Shown here: piece by piece, positions 44,472-55,059 of the stretch | Layout: each line of letters starts with the position of its first letter | Position numbering within the stretch: position 1 is the first letter of the stretch | DNA from: Paracoccus limosus | Lineage (GTDB): Bacteria; Pseudomonadota; Alphaproteobacteria; Rhodobacterales; Rhodobacteraceae | Reading direction: 5' to 3' | DNA length: 64,000 bases | Assembly (NCBI RefSeq): GCF_009711185.1 | Contig: NZ_WMIF01000015.1 | Coordinates: forward strand, 35,128-99,127 | Notes under the pieces: generated by a model | The model's database searches: none | What the model was told of the DNA's origin: nothing | The model's input: the letters and a program-made list of their open reading frames with translations, nothing else | Program-made: the position numbers and the translations under genes

Positions 44472-45776
44472 TCAGTTCGACCGGAACTCCAGCTTGCGGG
44501 CAAAGCGCAGCGCGAGGATCGTGCAGACCGCGCCCGACAGCAGGTAAAGGCCGGCGGCCCAGAGCCCAAGCCATGCCGACAGCGCCAGCGCCGCCAGCGG
44601 CGCAAAGCCCGCACCGAACAGCCATGCCAGATCCGAAACCACGGCAGAGCCGGTATAGCGGCGGCTGGCATCGAAGAGCGAGGCGACCGCGCCCGAGCTT
44701 TGGCCAAAGCTGAGGCCAAGGATGATCGCACCGGCGGTCATGTAGACCGCTTCGCCGAACTTGCTGCCGTTCAGCAAAAGCGGCGCGACCACGGCAAAGA
44801 TCGCGATCAGGATGGCGCCCCGATACAGCAGCCGGCGGCTGCCGATACGGTCCGAGATGATGCCCGAAGCGACAATGGCCAGGAAACCCCAGGCGGCGGC
44901 AATGGCCTCGATCACCAGAAAGCTGGAGGTGCTTTCATTGGTGTAAAGATAGACCCAGGACAGCGGGAACACCGTGACCATGTGGAACAGCGCAAAGCTG
45001 GCCAGCGGCACGAAGGCGCCGACCAGCAGGGTGCGGCCATCCTCGCGGAAAGCGGCGCGGAAGCTCGTCGGTTGCAGCTGGCGCGATTCGAAGGCCTCGG
45101 AATATTCCGGCGTCACCACGATGCGCAGCCGCGCAAACAGCGCCACGACGTTGATGGCAAAGGCCACAAAGAACGGATAGCGCCAGCCCCATTCCAGGAA
45201 ATCGGCCTGCGACATGTTCGAGAGCAGATAGGCAAACAGCAGGCTGGCGACGCCCAGACCCACCATCGCGCCCAGCTGCGGCACCATGGCATAAAAACCG
45301 CGTTTGCCCTTGGGGGCGTTCATGTTCAGCAGCGACGGCAACCCGTCCCATGCGCCGCCCAAGGCAAAGCCCTGACCGAATCGCAGGAAGCACAGCACAA
45401 AGATCGAGGCGCCGCCGATCTGGGCATAGGACGGGATCAGACCCATGCCCACGGTCGAGGTGCCAAGGATCAAGAGCGCCAGCGTCAGCTTGGCGCCCTT
45501 GCCATAGCGGCGGTCGATGACGGTGAAAAAGGCGGTGCCCAGGGGCCGCGCCAGAAAGGCCAGCGCAAAGACCGCGAATGACCACAGCGTCGCAGTCAGC
45601 GGATCTGCAAAGGAAAAATAGCGCGACGGGAAGATGATCACCGAGGCGATGGCAAAGACGAAGAAGTCGAAGAACTCCGACGACCGGCCAATGATCACGC
45701 CCACCGCGATGTCGGAGGGCGAGACGTGATGATCGCTCGCCTCATCGGGGAGCGAGGAGGAGGAAGTTGCACTCAT
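44472..45776 (-). CDS. MFS transporter, metabolite:H+ symporter (MHS) family
   Basis: A 434-residue major facilitator with twelve predicted helices. MHS-type motifs include VGVIIGRSSEFFDFFVFAIAS near the first helix and the loop FLARPLGTAFFTVIDRRYGKG around residue 90, with FLRFGQGFALGGAWDG in helix 5. Such carriers import organic acids or osmolytes with protons. The start 45776 (MSATSSSS) has AGAGG upstream. It is divergent from cyoA with about 200 bases between. Substrate unknown. Confidence 0.85.
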   Translation of the reverse strand: MSATSSSSLPDEASDHHVSPSDIAVGVIIGRSSEFFDFFVFAIASVIIFPSRYFSFADPLTATLWSFAVFALAFLARPLGTAFFTVIDRRYGKGAKLTLALLILGTSTVGMGLIPSYAQIGGASIFVLCFLRFGQGFALGGAWDGLPSLLNMNAPKGKRGFYAMVPQLGAMVGLGVASLLFAYLLSNMSQADFLEWGWRYPFFVAFAINVVALFARLRIVVTPEYSEAFESRQLQPTSFRAAFREDGRTLLVGAFVPLASFALFHMVTVFPLSWVYLYTNESTSSFLVIEAIAAAWGFLAIVASGIISDRIGSRRLLYRGAILIAIFAVVAPLLLNGSKFGEAVYMTAGAIILGLSFGQSSGAVASLFDASRRYTGSAVVSDLAWLFGAGFAPLAALALSAWLGLWAAGLYLLSGAVCTILALRFARKLEFRSN

Positions 45777-45979
45777 GTCTAGCGGACCTCTTGCGGGCAC
45801 CCGACGGCTGAGGGGGCGTTGTGATGATAGAAGGCCGAGACCTTGGTCTGGTCAACCATGAGATTCAAGGTGGGCAGGGTGTGGCAAATTGTCCTATGTC
45901 TGGGACGGGACCCAGCCTTTAGGGGGTGGGCTCTTACCGATTCCTCCTCATGCCCCCGACAGGTGAGGTTACGGCTCTC

Positions 45980-47188
45980 ATGCGTATTCCATTCCCTCTG
46001 GCGCGTCTTACCGCGCTTGCCCCTATTTTCCTGGCTCTTGGCGCCTGCAAGATGGAGGTGCTCAAGCCCTCCGGCTATATCGCCGAGCGGCAAAAGGACC
46101 TGCTTCTGGCCTCGACCGGGCTGATGATGCTGATCATCATTCCGGTCATGGTGCTGATCGTCTGGTTCTCGTGGCGCTACCGCGCCTCGAACCGTCAGGC
46201 GACCTATGCGCCCGACTGGGATCACTCGACCAAGTTCGAGCTGGTGATCTGGGCGGCGCCGCTGCTGATCATCATCTGCCTTGGCGCGCTGACCTGGGTC
46301 GGCACGCATCTGCTGGACCCGTTCCGCCCGCTGGACCGCCTGTCGGCCAGCGAGCCCGCCCCCGACCAGAAGCCGTTGCAGGTCGAGGTCGTGGCGCTGG
46401 ACTGGAAATGGCTGTTCATCTATCCCGAACAGGGCGTCGCCACGGTCAATGACCTTGCCGTGCCGGTCAACCGCGAGATCGAGTTCACGCTGACCTCGTC
46501 GACGGTGATGAATGCCTTCTACATCCCGGCCATGGCGGGCATGATCTATGCCATGCCGGCGATGGAGACCAAGCTGCACGGCGTCTTCAACGAGACGGGC
46601 GATTATCAGGGTCTGGCCTCGCATTATTCGGGGCATGGCTTCTCGGGGATGCGGTTCAAGACGCATGCGCTGGATGAGGCCGCCTTCGACGCCTGGCTCG
46701 ACGAGACCCGCGCCGCCGGCGGCACGCTGGACCGCGCGAAATACCTCGAGCTGGAAAAACCCAGCGAGAACGTCAAGCCGATGAGCTTTGCCCAGGTCGA
46801 TCCCGAACTGTTCGACCGCGCCGTCAATATGTGCGTCGAGCAGGGCAAGATGTGCATGGCCGAGATGGCCGCGCTGGACAAACAGGGTGGCACCGGCCTT
46901 GCCGGCACCATGAACACCGGCGCGCTGACCCGCGACGCCTCGATCCGCCGCGGCTCTGGCATTGCCGTGCTGGGCTCGGCGCCCTTCCAGGTGAACAGCT
47001 TCTGCACCCCCGAGGATTCGGAAAAGATGTTTGCCGAGATGCGCAGCACCCAGCCCGTGACCCGCAACGACCCGGCGCCCATGCGCGGCCTGGCGCTGCC
47101 CCGCCCCGACAATCGCCTTGGCATTATCGACATGCCTCGGATCATCCAGGACGCGCGGCGAGACAACGCCGTCGAACCCAAGCTCTGA
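45980..47188 (+). CDS. cyoA: Cytochrome bo3 ubiquinol oxidase subunit II
   Basis: A 402-residue subunit II. A lipoprotein signal peptide ends at LGAC (Cys23), followed by two membrane helices (about 46-66 and 87-108) and a cupredoxin-like periplasmic domain. The CuA ligands of cytochrome c oxidases are replaced ([11 protein letters not shown]), as in quinol oxidases. A C-terminal COX_ARM-like extension follows, ending about residue 402. I choose 45980 because it gives a standard lipoprotein signal; in-frame upstream starts at 45926 and 45950 would bury it. It heads cyoABCD. Confidence 0.9.
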   Translation: MRIPFPLARLTALAPIFLALGACKMEVLKPSGYIAERQKDLLLASTGLMMLIIIPVMVLIVWFSWRYRASNRQATYAPDWDHSTKFELVIWAAPLLIIICLGALTWVGTHLLDPFRPLDRLSASEPAPDQKPLQVEVVALDWKWLFIYPEQGVATVNDLAVPVNREIEFTLTSSTVMNAFYIPAMAGMIYAMPAMETKLHGVFNETGDYQGLASHYSGHGFSGMRFKTHALDEAAFDAWLDETRAAGGTLDRAKYLELEKPSENVKPMSFAQVDPELFDRAVNMCVEQGKMCMAEMAALDKQGGTGLAGTMNTGALTRDASIRRGSGIAVLGSAPFQVNSFCTPEDSEKMFAEMRSTQPVTRNDPAPMRGLALPRPDNRLGIIDMPRIIQDARRDNAVEPKL

Positions 47189-47201
47189 CCCGGAGTCCCA
47201 G

Positions 47202-49211
47202 ATGGCCATTCCTACAAATGTCGAGACTACCTTCCTTCTGGGGCGCCTGAACTGGGACGCCATTCCGAAGGAGCCCATCGTCATGGCGACCTTTGCCGTC
47301 GTCGCCATCGGCGGCATCGCGCTGGTCGCCGCCCTGACCAAGTTCAAGCTCTGGGGCTATCTCTGGAACGAGTGGTTCACCTCGGTGGACCACAAGAAGA
47401 TCGGGATCATGTATATGATCCTGGGCATGATCATGTTCGTGCGCGGCTTTGCCGATGCGGTGATGATGCGCATCCAGCAGGTCTGGGCCTTCAACGGGTC
47501 CGAGGGCTACCTGAATTCGCATCACTACGACCAGATCTTCACGGCGCATGGCGTCATCATGATCTTTTTCGTGGCGATGCCCTTCGTCACCGGCCTGATG
47601 AACTATATCGTGCCGTTGCAGATCGGCGCGCGCGACGTGTCCTTTCCGTTCCTGAACAACTTTTCGTTCTGGATGACGGTGGGCGGCGCGGTCATCGTGA
47701 TGGCCTCGCTGTTCGTCGGTGAATTCGCGCAGACCGGCTGGCTGGCCTTCCCGCCGCTGTCGGGCATTCAGGCCAGTCCTTGGGTCGGCGTCGATTACTA
47801 CATCTGGGGCCTTCAGGTCGCCGGGGTAGGGACAACGCTGTCGGGCATCAACCTGATGGTCACCATCCTGAAGATGCGCGCCCCGGGCATGACCATGATG
47901 CGGATGCCGGTGTTCACCTGGACCTCGTTCTGCACCAACATCCTGATCGTGGCGACCTTCCCGGTGCTGACCATGACGCTGATCCTGCTGACGCTGGATC
48001 GCTACATCGGCACCAACTTCTTTACCGCCGAAAACGGCGGCAGCCCGATGATGTATATCAACCTGATCTGGATCTGGGGCCACCCCGAGGTCTATATTCT
48101 GGTGCTGCCGCTCTTTGGCGTCTACTCGGAGGTCACCGCGACCTTCTCGGGCAAGCGTCTGTTCGGCTATACCTCGATGGTCTATGCGACCGTCTGTATC
48201 ACCATCCTGTCCTATCTGGTCTGGCTGCACCACTTCTTCACCATGGGCGCGGGTGCATCCGTGAACTCGTTCTTCGGCATCACGACGATGATCATCTCGA
48301 TCCCGACGGGCGCCAAGATCTTCAACTGGCTGTTCACCATGTATCGCGGCCGCGTCCGGTTCGAGCTGCCGATGATGTGGACCGTGGCCTTCATGCTGAC
48401 CTTTGTCATCGGCGGCATGACCGGCGTTCTGCTGGCCGTTCCGCCGGCGGATTTCGTGCTGCACAACTCGCTGTTCCTGATTGCGCACTTCCATAACGTG
48501 ATCATCGGCGGCGTGGTGTTCGGCGTCTTCGCGGCGATCAACTACTGGTGGCCCAAGGCCTTCGGCTTCAAGCTGAACAGGTTCTGGGGCAAGGTCTCGT
48601 TCTGGTGCTGGGTGATCGGCTTCTGGGTGGCCTTCACGCCGCTTTACGTGCTGGGCCTGATGGGTGTGACCCGCCGGGTGCGCGTCTTTGACGATCCCAG
48701 CCTGCAGATCTGGTTCATCATCGCCGGCATCGGCGCCTTCCTGATCGCCTGCGGTATCGGCTCGATGTTCCTGCAATTCGGCATCTCGATCTGGAAACGC
48801 AACGATCCGGCCTATCGCGACGTGACGGGCGATCCGTGGAACGGCCGCACGCTGGAATGGTCGACCTCGTCGCCGCCGCCGTCCTACAACTTTGCCTTCA
48901 CGCCCGTCGTGCATGGCCTGGATGCCTGGACGGACATGAAAGCGGCCGGGGCCCAGCGTCCGCGCGCGCCCTATATCCCGATCCACATGCCGCGCTATAC
49001 CGGCTCGGGTGTGATCCTGGCGGGCCTGTCCACGATCCTTGGCATGGCGATGATCTGGTATATCTGGTGGCTTGCCGCCGTCAGCTTTGCCGGTCTGGTC
49101 GGCTTTGCGATCTACCACACCTTCAACTACAACCGCGACTTCTACGTCCCGGTGAACGAGGTCGAAAGCGTCGAGAACGCCCGCGACCGCGCACTGGCGC
49201 AGGGAGCCTGA
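47202..49211 (+). CDS. cyoB: Cytochrome bo3 ubiquinol oxidase subunit I
   Basis: A 669-residue heme-copper oxidase subunit I with about 14-15 membrane helices. Visible features are [21 protein letters not shown] (low-spin heme ligand region), [19 protein letters not shown] (CuB His and cross-linked Tyr region), WLHHFFTMG (two CuB His), and HFHNVIIGG with the high-spin and low-spin heme ligands. It reduces oxygen to water while pumping protons. The start 47202 follows GGAG. It is 13 bases after cyoA and 4 before cyoC. Confidence 0.94.
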   Translation: MAIPTNVETTFLLGRLNWDAIPKEPIVMATFAVVAIGGIALVAALTKFKLWGYLWNEWFTSVDHKKIGIMYMILGMIMFVRGFADAVMMRIQQVWAFNGSEGYLNSHHYDQIFTAHGVIMIFFVAMPFVTGLMNYIVPLQIGARDVSFPFLNNFSFWMTVGGAVIVMASLFVGEFAQTGWLAFPPLSGIQASPWVGVDYYIWGLQVAGVGTTLSGINLMVTILKMRAPGMTMMRMPVFTWTSFCTNILIVATFPVLTMTLILLTLDRYIGTNFFTAENGGSPMMYINLIWIWGHPEVYILVLPLFGVYSEVTATFSGKRLFGYTSMVYATVCITILSYLVWLHHFFTMGAGASVNSFFGITTMIISIPTGAKIFNWLFTMYRGRVRFELPMMWTVAFMLTFVIGGMTGVLLAVPPADFVLHNSLFLIAHFHNVIIGGVVFGVFAAINYWWPKAFGFKLNRFWGKVSFWCWVIGFWVAFTPLYVLGLMGVTRRVRVFDDPSLQIWFIIAGIGAFLIACGIGSMFLQFGISIWKRNDPAYRDVTGDPWNGRTLEWSTSSPPPSYNFAFTPVVHGLDAWTDMKAAGAQRPRAPYIPIHMPRYTGSGVILAGLSTILGMAMIWYIWWLAAVSFAGLVGFAIYHTFNYNRDFYVPVNEVESVENARDRALAQGA

Positions 49212-49215
49212 GCCG

Positions 49216-49836
49216 ATGAGCACCGTAACCGAGATCAAAACGGCGTCCGAATACTGGGAAACCGAGCCGCACCACCACCCGGAGGGCGCCTCGACCAGTA
49301 TCGGCTTCTGGGTCTATCTGATGAGCGACTGCCTGATGTTCGCAGTGCTCTTTGCGACCTTCGGCGTGTTGCGCGGCAATCTTGCGGCCGGTCCCGGCCC
49401 CAAGGACCTGTTCGACCTGTCGCTGGTGGCGGTCAACACCACCATGCTGCTGCTGTCGTCGATCACCTATGGCTTTGCCATGTTGCGCATGGGGGCGGGC
49501 GACAAGTCCGGCACCCTGCGCTGGCTGGCGATCACGCTGTTCTTTGGCCTGTGCTTCCTCGGCATCGAGCTTTACGAGTTCCACCATATGATCGCCGAGG
49601 GCGCAGGTCCCTGGCGCTCGGCCTTCCTGTCGTCCTTCTTTGCGCTGGTCGGCACGCATGGTCTGCACGTCACCTTCGGTTCGATCTGGCTGGTGACGCT
49701 GATGGTGCAGGTGTCGAAATTCGGCCTGACCTCGGCCAACCAGCGCCGGCTGACCTGTCTCAGCCTGTTCTGGCACTTCCTCGACCTGATCTGGATCGGG
49801 GTGTTTACCGTCGTCTATCTGCTGGGGGTGATCTGA
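49216..49836 (+). CDS. cyoC: Cytochrome bo3 ubiquinol oxidase subunit III
   Basis: A 206-residue membrane protein with five helices. It begins with the cytoplasmic GFWVYLMSDCLMFAVLFATF segment and has YEFHHMIAEG, HGLHVTFGSIWL and a C-terminal WHFLDLIWIGVFTVVYL helix, all typical of bo3 subunit III. Structural subunit of the oxidase, 1 base before cyoD. Confidence 0.92.
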   Translation: MSTVTEIKTASEYWETEPHHHPEGASTSIGFWVYLMSDCLMFAVLFATFGVLRGNLAAGPGPKDLFDLSLVAVNTTMLLLSSITYGFAMLRMGAGDKSGTLRWLAITLFFGLCFLGIELYEFHHMIAEGAGPWRSAFLSSFFALVGTHGLHVTFGSIWLVTLMVQVSKFGLTSANQRRLTCLSLFWHFLDLIWIGVFTVVYLLGVI

Positions 49837-49837
49837 G

Positions 49838-50233
49838 ATGGCGCATTCGCACAACGCTCATGACGGCCATCACCACGGCCACGGTCATGGCCATGACGAC
49901 CACGCGCATGGCAGCTTCAAAAGCTACATGACCGGCTTTGTCCTGGCGGTCATCCTGACCGTCATCCCCTTTGGCATCGTGATGGGCGGCGGCTTTGACA
50001 GCCGGGCGCTGACCATCGCGGTGGTGGTGCTTTGCGCGGTGGCGCAGGTGCTGGTGCACATGATCTATTTCCTGCACATGACCAGCAGCGCCGAAGAGGG
50101 CTGGACCATGCTGTCCACCGTGTTCACCGTCGTCATCGTCGTGATCATGCTGGCCGGTTCGCTGTGGGTCATGTTCCACATGAACACCAATATGATGCCG
50201 CAGATGAGCCACGAATTGCAGGTCATGCCGTGA
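49838..50233 (+). CDS. cyoD: Cytochrome bo3 ubiquinol oxidase subunit IV, His-rich N-terminus
   Basis: A 131-residue subunit IV with three helices (about 30-50, 58-78, 92-112), including VLVHMIYFLHM, as in CyoD. The first 24 residues contain eleven His (for example DGHHHGHGHGHDDHAHG), an extension I do not know from E. coli CyoD. It may bind metal or be a neutral expansion. Its stop overlaps the SURF1 GTG start. No cyoE (heme O synthase) follows in this operon. Confidence 0.9.
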   Translation: MAHSHNAHDGHHHGHGHGHDDHAHGSFKSYMTGFVLAVILTVIPFGIVMGGGFDSRALTIAVVVLCAVAQVLVHMIYFLHMTSSAEEGWTMLSTVFTVVIVVIMLAGSLWVMFHMNTNMMPQMSHELQVMP

Positions 50234-50958
50234 CAGCGGGCGCGACGCATCGTTCGCGCCTTGCCCTGATGCTGATGACGCTCGCCGCACTGGCGGGCGT
50301 CATTCTGTTTTCGGGCCTGGGCATCTGGCAGGTGCAGCGCCTGCACTGTAAGACCGATCTGATCGCCCGGGTCGAGGCGCGTCTGGCCGCAGCGCCGGTC
50401 GCGGCCCCCGGTCCGGCCGATTGGGCCGGGGTGGATGCGCAGGCCGACGAATACCGCCGGGTCGAGGTTGCGGGCCGCTATGACTTCGGCGCCGAGCTTC
50501 TGGCCAAGGCGGTGACGGGGCAGGGCTCGGGCTATTGGGTGATGACACCGCTGGTCACCGATGCCGGCTGGCGGGTCTGGGTGAACCGCGGTTTCGTCCC
50601 CGACGACCGCCGTGAGGCCGGTGCGCGCAGCCAGCCCGCGGGCGAGGTGCGGGTGACGGGCCTGTTGCGGATCAGCCAGCCCGGCGGCGGCTTTCTGCGT
50701 GCCAACGACCCCGCCGCCGGGCGCTGGTTTTCCCGCGACGTGGCGGCGATGTCGGCGGCGCAGCGGATCGAGGCCGCGCCCTATTTCATCGACGCCGATG
50801 CGCAGCCCGGCCCCGACCTGCTGCCTGTCGGCGGGCTGACCGTGGTCAGTTTCCGCAACAGCCATCTCAGCTATGCGCTGACCTGGTTTGCCATGGCGAT
50901 CGGTCTGGCGGGGGGGGCGTGGTATGCGCTGTTCCGCCGCCCCGCAGACGCGGATTAG
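50230..50958 (+). CDS. SURF1-family oxidase assembly protein
   Basis: A 242-residue SURF1 protein with two membrane helices, at residues about 12-32 and near the C-terminus (about 215-233), framing a periplasmic domain. Motifs are GLGIWQVQRL, VEVAGRYDFGAELL, WVNRGFVP and the C-terminal NSHLSYALTWFAMA. SURF1 helps insert heme into subunit I of heme-copper oxidases. The GTG start (50230) overlaps the cyoD stop, so it belongs to the cyo operon. Its stop overlaps the convergent otsA stop by a few bases. Confidence 0.88.
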   Translation: MTAGATHRSRLALMLMTLAALAGVILFSGLGIWQVQRLHCKTDLIARVEARLAAAPVAAPGPADWAGVDAQADEYRRVEVAGRYDFGAELLAKAVTGQGSGYWVMTPLVTDAGWRVWVNRGFVPDDRREAGARSQPAGEVRVTGLLRISQPGGGFLRANDPAAGRWFSRDVAAMSAAQRIEAAPYFIDADAQPGPDLLPVGGLTVVSFRNSHLSYALTWFAMAIGLAGGAWYALFRRPADAD

Positions 50959-52322
50959 CCCGGCAGGCGCTGCCCCGCCGCAAGGTCGCGCAGGAATTCG
51001 CGCGCCCAGACCGAGACCGGGCGCGCCGTCAGCTGCGCCATCATCCGGCCATGGCGGTCGCGGCGTTCCTCGATCGGCATGGTCAGCGCGCGCGCCAGCG
51101 CGTTCGAGACATCGTCCACGTCATGCGGGTTCACGATCAGCGCGTCGCGCAGCTCATGCGCGGCGCCGGCGAATTGCGACAGCACCAGCACGCCGGGATC
51201 GGCCGGGTCCTGCGCCGCGACATATTCCTTGGCCACAAGGTTCATGCCGTCGCGCAGCGGTGTGACCAGCCCCACCCGCGACAGCCGGTAAAGCCCGGCC
51301 AGCAGGCTGTGGCTGAAGGCGCGGTTGATATAGCGCACCGGCACCCAGTCCAGCGTGCCATAGCTGGCATTCAGGCGCCCGGCGCGTTCGGCGACCTCTT
51401 GCTGGATGCGGTCATAGCCCTCGATGCCGCTGCGCGAGGCCGGGGTGATCTGCAAAAAACTCACCCGGTTGTGCAGGCCGGAATGCTGCTCAAGCAGATT
51501 CTCGATGGCGCGCAGCCGTTCGGGCAGTCCCTTGGAATAATCCAGCCGGTCCACGCCGATCACCAGATCGCGCGGGCCAAAGCGGCGGTGCAGCTCGCGG
51601 ATGCGCGGCAGTTCCTGCGCCCGCCGCGCACGGGCAACAAAGGTCGCGGTGTCGATCGAGATCGGATAGGCGCCGATGCGGGTGCCGCGCGGCTGGGCGA
51701 TGCGTTCCAGACGCGGGCGGGCGGCATCCAGCGCCGCGCGCAGATGGCGCGCATCGGCCGAGGTCTGCACCCCGACCACGTCATAGGCCAGGATCCCGGC
51801 CAGAAAGCCGTCGGATTTGGGCAGGGCGCGGAACAGGTCCGGCGCGGGCCATGGGATGTGGTGATAATAGCCGATGCGGTTTTCCACCCCCAGACGCCGC
51901 AGCGCCGCCGCCAGCGGGATCAGGTGATAGTCATGCACCCAGATCAGATCATCGGGGCGCAGGATCGCGGCCAGGGCCCGGGCAAAGCGGTCGTTCACCG
52001 CAAGGTAACGTTCCAGCGCCGGGCGGCTGTATTCCATCAGATCGACCCGGTAATGGCACAGCGGCCACAGCACCGAATTCGACATGCCCTCGTAATAGCC
52101 CGCGACCTCCTCGGGGCTGAGATCCAGCGCCGCATAGGTCACATTGTCCAGTTCCTGCATGTGCAACTGCTCGGAAGGTGCGGCGCAGGTCTTGCCCGAC
52201 CAGCCCAGCCACAGCCCGCCGTGATCGTGCAGCGCCGCCTCAAGCGCCACGGCCAACCCGCCCGCAGCCACCCCCTTGCCAAGCGCCGGCAGCCGGTTCG
52301 AGACGACGACCAGCCGGCTCAT
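50955..52322 (-). CDS. otsA: Trehalose-6-phosphate synthase
   Basis: A 455-residue GT20 glycosyltransferase. Motifs in order are VVVSNRLP at the start, [29 protein letters not shown] (glucose-6-phosphate site), [33 protein letters not shown] (UDP-glucose site) and [18 protein letters not shown]. It makes trehalose-6-phosphate for osmoprotection. ATG 52322 has GGAGGTGG just upstream and overlaps the GH15 stop (ATGA). It ends the otsB-GH15-otsA operon. Confidence 0.93.
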   Translation of the reverse strand: MSRLVVVSNRLPALGKGVAAGGLAVALEAALHDHGGLWLGWSGKTCAAPSEQLHMQELDNVTYAALDLSPEEVAGYYEGMSNSVLWPLCHYRVDLMEYSRPALERYLAVNDRFARALAAILRPDDLIWVHDYHLIPLAAALRRLGVENRIGYYHHIPWPAPDLFRALPKSDGFLAGILAYDVVGVQTSADARHLRAALDAARPRLERIAQPRGTRIGAYPISIDTATFVARARRAQELPRIRELHRRFGPRDLVIGVDRLDYSKGLPERLRAIENLLEQHSGLHNRVSFLQITPASRSGIEGYDRIQQEVAERAGRLNASYGTLDWVPVRYINRAFSHSLLAGLYRLSRVGLVTPLRDGMNLVAKEYVAAQDPADPGVLVLSQFAGAAHELRDALIVNPHDVDDVSNALARALTMPIEERRDRHGRMMAQLTARPVSVWAREFLRDLAAGQRLPG

Positions 52323-54118
52323 ACCACCTCCTCCCATGTGCGCGACAGTTTGGCGGCGGCATTGATCAGCCCGACCATGGAATAGGTCTGCGGGAAATTG
52401 CCCCACAGCCGCCGGGTCTCGACATGCACGCCCTCGGAGAGCAGGCCCAAAGGCGTGCGCTGCGCCAGCACCTCGACAAAGATCTCGCGCGCCTCGTCCT
52501 TGCGGCCCAGCCGGGCCAGCGCCTCGATCAGCCAGAAGGTGCAGGCGGTGAAGGCGGTTTCGGGTGTGCCGAAATCGTCGGGCGCCTTGTAGCGAAACAG
52601 GTGATGGCCCTGACGCAGCTCGGCCTCGATGGCGGCGACGGTGGCGCGATAGCGCGGCGCGGCGCCGGTGGTATAGCCCACCTCGGTCATCAGCAGCAGG
52701 CTTGCGTCCAGATCGCTGCCGCCAAAGGCCATGACATAGCTTTGGCGCTCGGCACTCCAGCCATAGGCCTCGATCGCCTCGCGGATGCGGGCGGCATGGG
52801 CGCACCAATAGCGGGCGCGGCGCCCCAGCCCCAGATGGCGGGCGATGCGCGCCAGCCGGTCGCAGGCGCCCCAGCACATCAGCGCCGAATGGGTGTGGAT
52901 GCTTTCGCGGGTGCGGAATTCCCACAGCCCGGCATCGGGCGTGTTCCAGCGCGCCACCGCCTGTTCGCCCAGCGATTCCAGCCGGTGGAACAGATCCTCG
53001 CCGCCCAGACGCGGCAGGCGGGTGTCGAAAAAGCACTGGCTGACCGCAAGGATGACCGAGCCATAGCCATCATTCTGGACCTGCGTATAGGCGGCATTGC
53101 CGCGCCGGACAGGGCCGTTTGCCGCATAGCCCGCCAGCGCCGGGCAGGTTTCCTCGGTCACGCGGCGTTCATGCCCCAGCCCGAACAGCGGCTGCATGTA
53201 ACCATCGGGCGCGGCGGTGGCGAGGTTCAGCACGTAATTAAGGTAATCCTCCATCGTGCGGGTGACGCCCAGCGAATTCAGTGCCTTGACGGTAAAGAAG
53301 CTGTCGCGCAGCCAGCAAAAGCGGTAATCCCAGTTGCGGCCCGTGCCCTGATATTCCGGGATCGAGGTGGTCAGCGCCGCGACGATGCCGCCGGTTTCCT
53401 CGTATTCGCAGAGTTTCAGCGTGATCGCGGCGCGGATCACCGCCTCTTGGTAATCGGGCGGGATCGACAGGGCGCGCACCCAGTCGGTCCAGTAATCCTC
53501 GGTCCGCTCCAGAAAGCGTAGGGCGATGGCTTCGGAGGCGTCGCTCAGCGGCTCGTCGGGGCCCAGCAGGAACACCTGCGGCTGGTCCAGCAGGAACGGG
53601 GTTTCCGACAGGACGAATTCGACCGGCGCGGTGGTGGTCAGCCGCAGGCTGTCATCGCCCAGCTCATAGCGCAGGTGGTTCGAGCCGCGCCGCGCCTTGG
53701 CCGCGCGCGCCCCGTAATCGTGGCGGGGCCGCAGCCGCACGGTGATGCGCGGCATGCCCTGCACCGGCTGGACAATGCGCACCAGCGTGCGGCCGCGAAA
53801 CATCCGGCCCCGGTCGCGAAAGCGCGGCAGAAAGTCGATGATGCGCAGGCTGTTGCCCTGTGCGTCGGTCTGCAGGGTTTCAAGGATCGCGGTATTGCGG
53901 CGGTAATGCTGGGTGCTGGTGGCCAGTGCGTCGCAGCGGATCGACCAGATGCCCTCGTCGGGGCCGGCGACGGGATCCAGAAGGCCGCAGAACAGCGGAT
54001 CGCCGTCAAAGCGCGGCAGGCACATCCAGCGGATGTCGCCCTGACGGTCGATCAGGGCGGCGGTGGCGGCATTGCCGATCAGGCCAAGGTCAAGGCTGGG
54101 CTCCAGCGCCCCGGTCAT
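52319..54118 (-). CDS. GH15-family glycoside hydrolase (glucoamylase or trehalase)
   Basis: A 599-residue GH15 enzyme. The N-terminal beta domain starts DLGLIGNAATAALIDRQGDIRWMCLPRFD, and the (alpha/alpha)6 barrel includes GRNWDYRFCWLRDSFFTVKAL with the catalytic region and TCPALAGYAANGPVRRGNAAYTQVQNDGYGSVI. The later part has WGACDRLARIARHLGLG. Bacterial GH15 proteins next to otsA or otsB include trehalases as well as glucoamylases, so trehalose turnover is plausible. It overlaps both otsB and otsA by 4 bases, so all three are coupled. Exact substrate is unresolved. Confidence 0.86.
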   Translation of the reverse strand: MTGALEPSLDLGLIGNAATAALIDRQGDIRWMCLPRFDGDPLFCGLLDPVAGPDEGIWSIRCDALATSTQHYRRNTAILETLQTDAQGNSLRIIDFLPRFRDRGRMFRGRTLVRIVQPVQGMPRITVRLRPRHDYGARAAKARRGSNHLRYELGDDSLRLTTTAPVEFVLSETPFLLDQPQVFLLGPDEPLSDASEAIALRFLERTEDYWTDWVRALSIPPDYQEAVIRAAITLKLCEYEETGGIVAALTTSIPEYQGTGRNWDYRFCWLRDSFFTVKALNSLGVTRTMEDYLNYVLNLATAAPDGYMQPLFGLGHERRVTEETCPALAGYAANGPVRRGNAAYTQVQNDGYGSVILAVSQCFFDTRLPRLGGEDLFHRLESLGEQAVARWNTPDAGLWEFRTRESIHTHSALMCWGACDRLARIARHLGLGRRARYWCAHAARIREAIEAYGWSAERQSYVMAFGGSDLDASLLLMTEVGYTTGAAPRYRATVAAIEAELRQGHHLFRYKAPDDFGTPETAFTACTFWLIEALARLGRKDEAREIFVEVLAQRTPLGLLSEGVHVETRRLWGNFPQTYSMVGLINAAAKLSRTWEEVV

Positions 54119-54849
54119 GCCAGCCCCCTTTCCAGCCATTCGGCCAGAGCGCGCGGACCGGACAGGCGGTGATCGGCGGGCAGGTCGCGTTCGCCCATGG
54201 CGACGGCCAGCCCGCCCAGCTCGCGCGCGGCGGCCAGCATCGGCATGTCGTTCAGATCGTCGCCAAAGGCCACCGGCAGCCGCCCGGCAAAGGGCGGTTC
54301 CGCCATGAAGCGGCGCAGCGCGCTGCCCTTGTCGCCGCCGCTCTGGCGCAGCTCGGCCACGAATTTGCCGTGCTGGATCACCCAGTCCGGGCCCAGCTCG
54401 GTCAAGGCGCGCTCGGCGGCGGCGATCATCGCCTGTTCATGCTGCGGCGCGCGGCGCCAATGCAGGGCAAAGCCCGCGTCCTTTTCCTCAAGCAGCGTGC
54501 CCGGAAAGGCCGCGACCAGCGCCGAAAGCCCCGGCAGCAGCGGCGAAAACTGCGCGCGGCGGGCCGGGTCATGGGCCAGCACCTCGCCGGGAAATTCGGC
54601 GCCATGCAGCCCGGCCACCGGGATGGCGGGATCGATGTGCGACAGGATCTCGGCCCGGTGCCGGCCGGTCAGGATCGCCACCGCGCCGCCGGTGCGCCGC
54701 AGCAGCCGCATGAGGTCCAGCCCCAGCCGCGCATCCAGCGCCACATCGGCGGGGTCGTCGGTGAATTCGGCCAAAGTGCCGTCGAAATCAAAGAAAAAGG
54801 CGTGACGGTCCAGATCGAGGGCGTCGAATACGGGGGCGTTGTCCTTCAA
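54115..54849 (-). CDS. otsB: Trehalose-6-phosphate phosphatase
   Basis: A 244-residue HAD-superfamily phosphatase. The nucleophile motif is FFDFDGTLAEF (DFDGT with Asp21 and Asp23), then AILTGRHRAEI, and the late GDDLNDMPML motif with the metal Asp residues. The cap domain KGSALRRFM is typical. It converts trehalose-6-phosphate to trehalose. The only suitable initiator is TTG at 54849, with AGGA seven to eight bases before it; no in-frame ATG occurs near the conserved start. TTG may lower expression of the operon's first gene. It is divergent from ada. Confidence 0.88.
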   Translation of the reverse strand: MKDNAPVFDALDLDRHAFFFDFDGTLAEFTDDPADVALDARLGLDLMRLLRRTGGAVAILTGRHRAEILSHIDPAIPVAGLHGAEFPGEVLAHDPARRAQFSPLLPGLSALVAAFPGTLLEEKDAGFALHWRRAPQHEQAMIAAAERALTELGPDWVIQHGKFVAELRQSGGDKGSALRRFMAEPPFAGRLPVAFGDDLNDMPMLAAARELGGLAVAMGERDLPADHRLSGPRALAEWLERGLA

Positions 54850-55059
54850 GGTCTTGTCCTTTCCTGCAGCGCGGTCGCCGGGGCCGGGACCGCCTCATCA
54901 CCGGGCCAACCATCGCCAGCCGCAAGGGTTCCGCCCCGCGGCCCGGCAAATGCACCCCCCGACCGGGCCGCGCCCGCGAATTTGGCAGCAAAGGACGAGA
55001 AGCGGGCGGATCTTCCCGGCATTAGACTGTGCCTCAACCCCAGCAAAAGGTGCTATGAC

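Noticed and set aside
47142..49238. 698-codon open frame antisense to cyoB
   Set aside because: Composition is His/Asp/Gln-rich as expected from the reverse of a GC-rich gene, no family motif is seen, and cyoB is certain.
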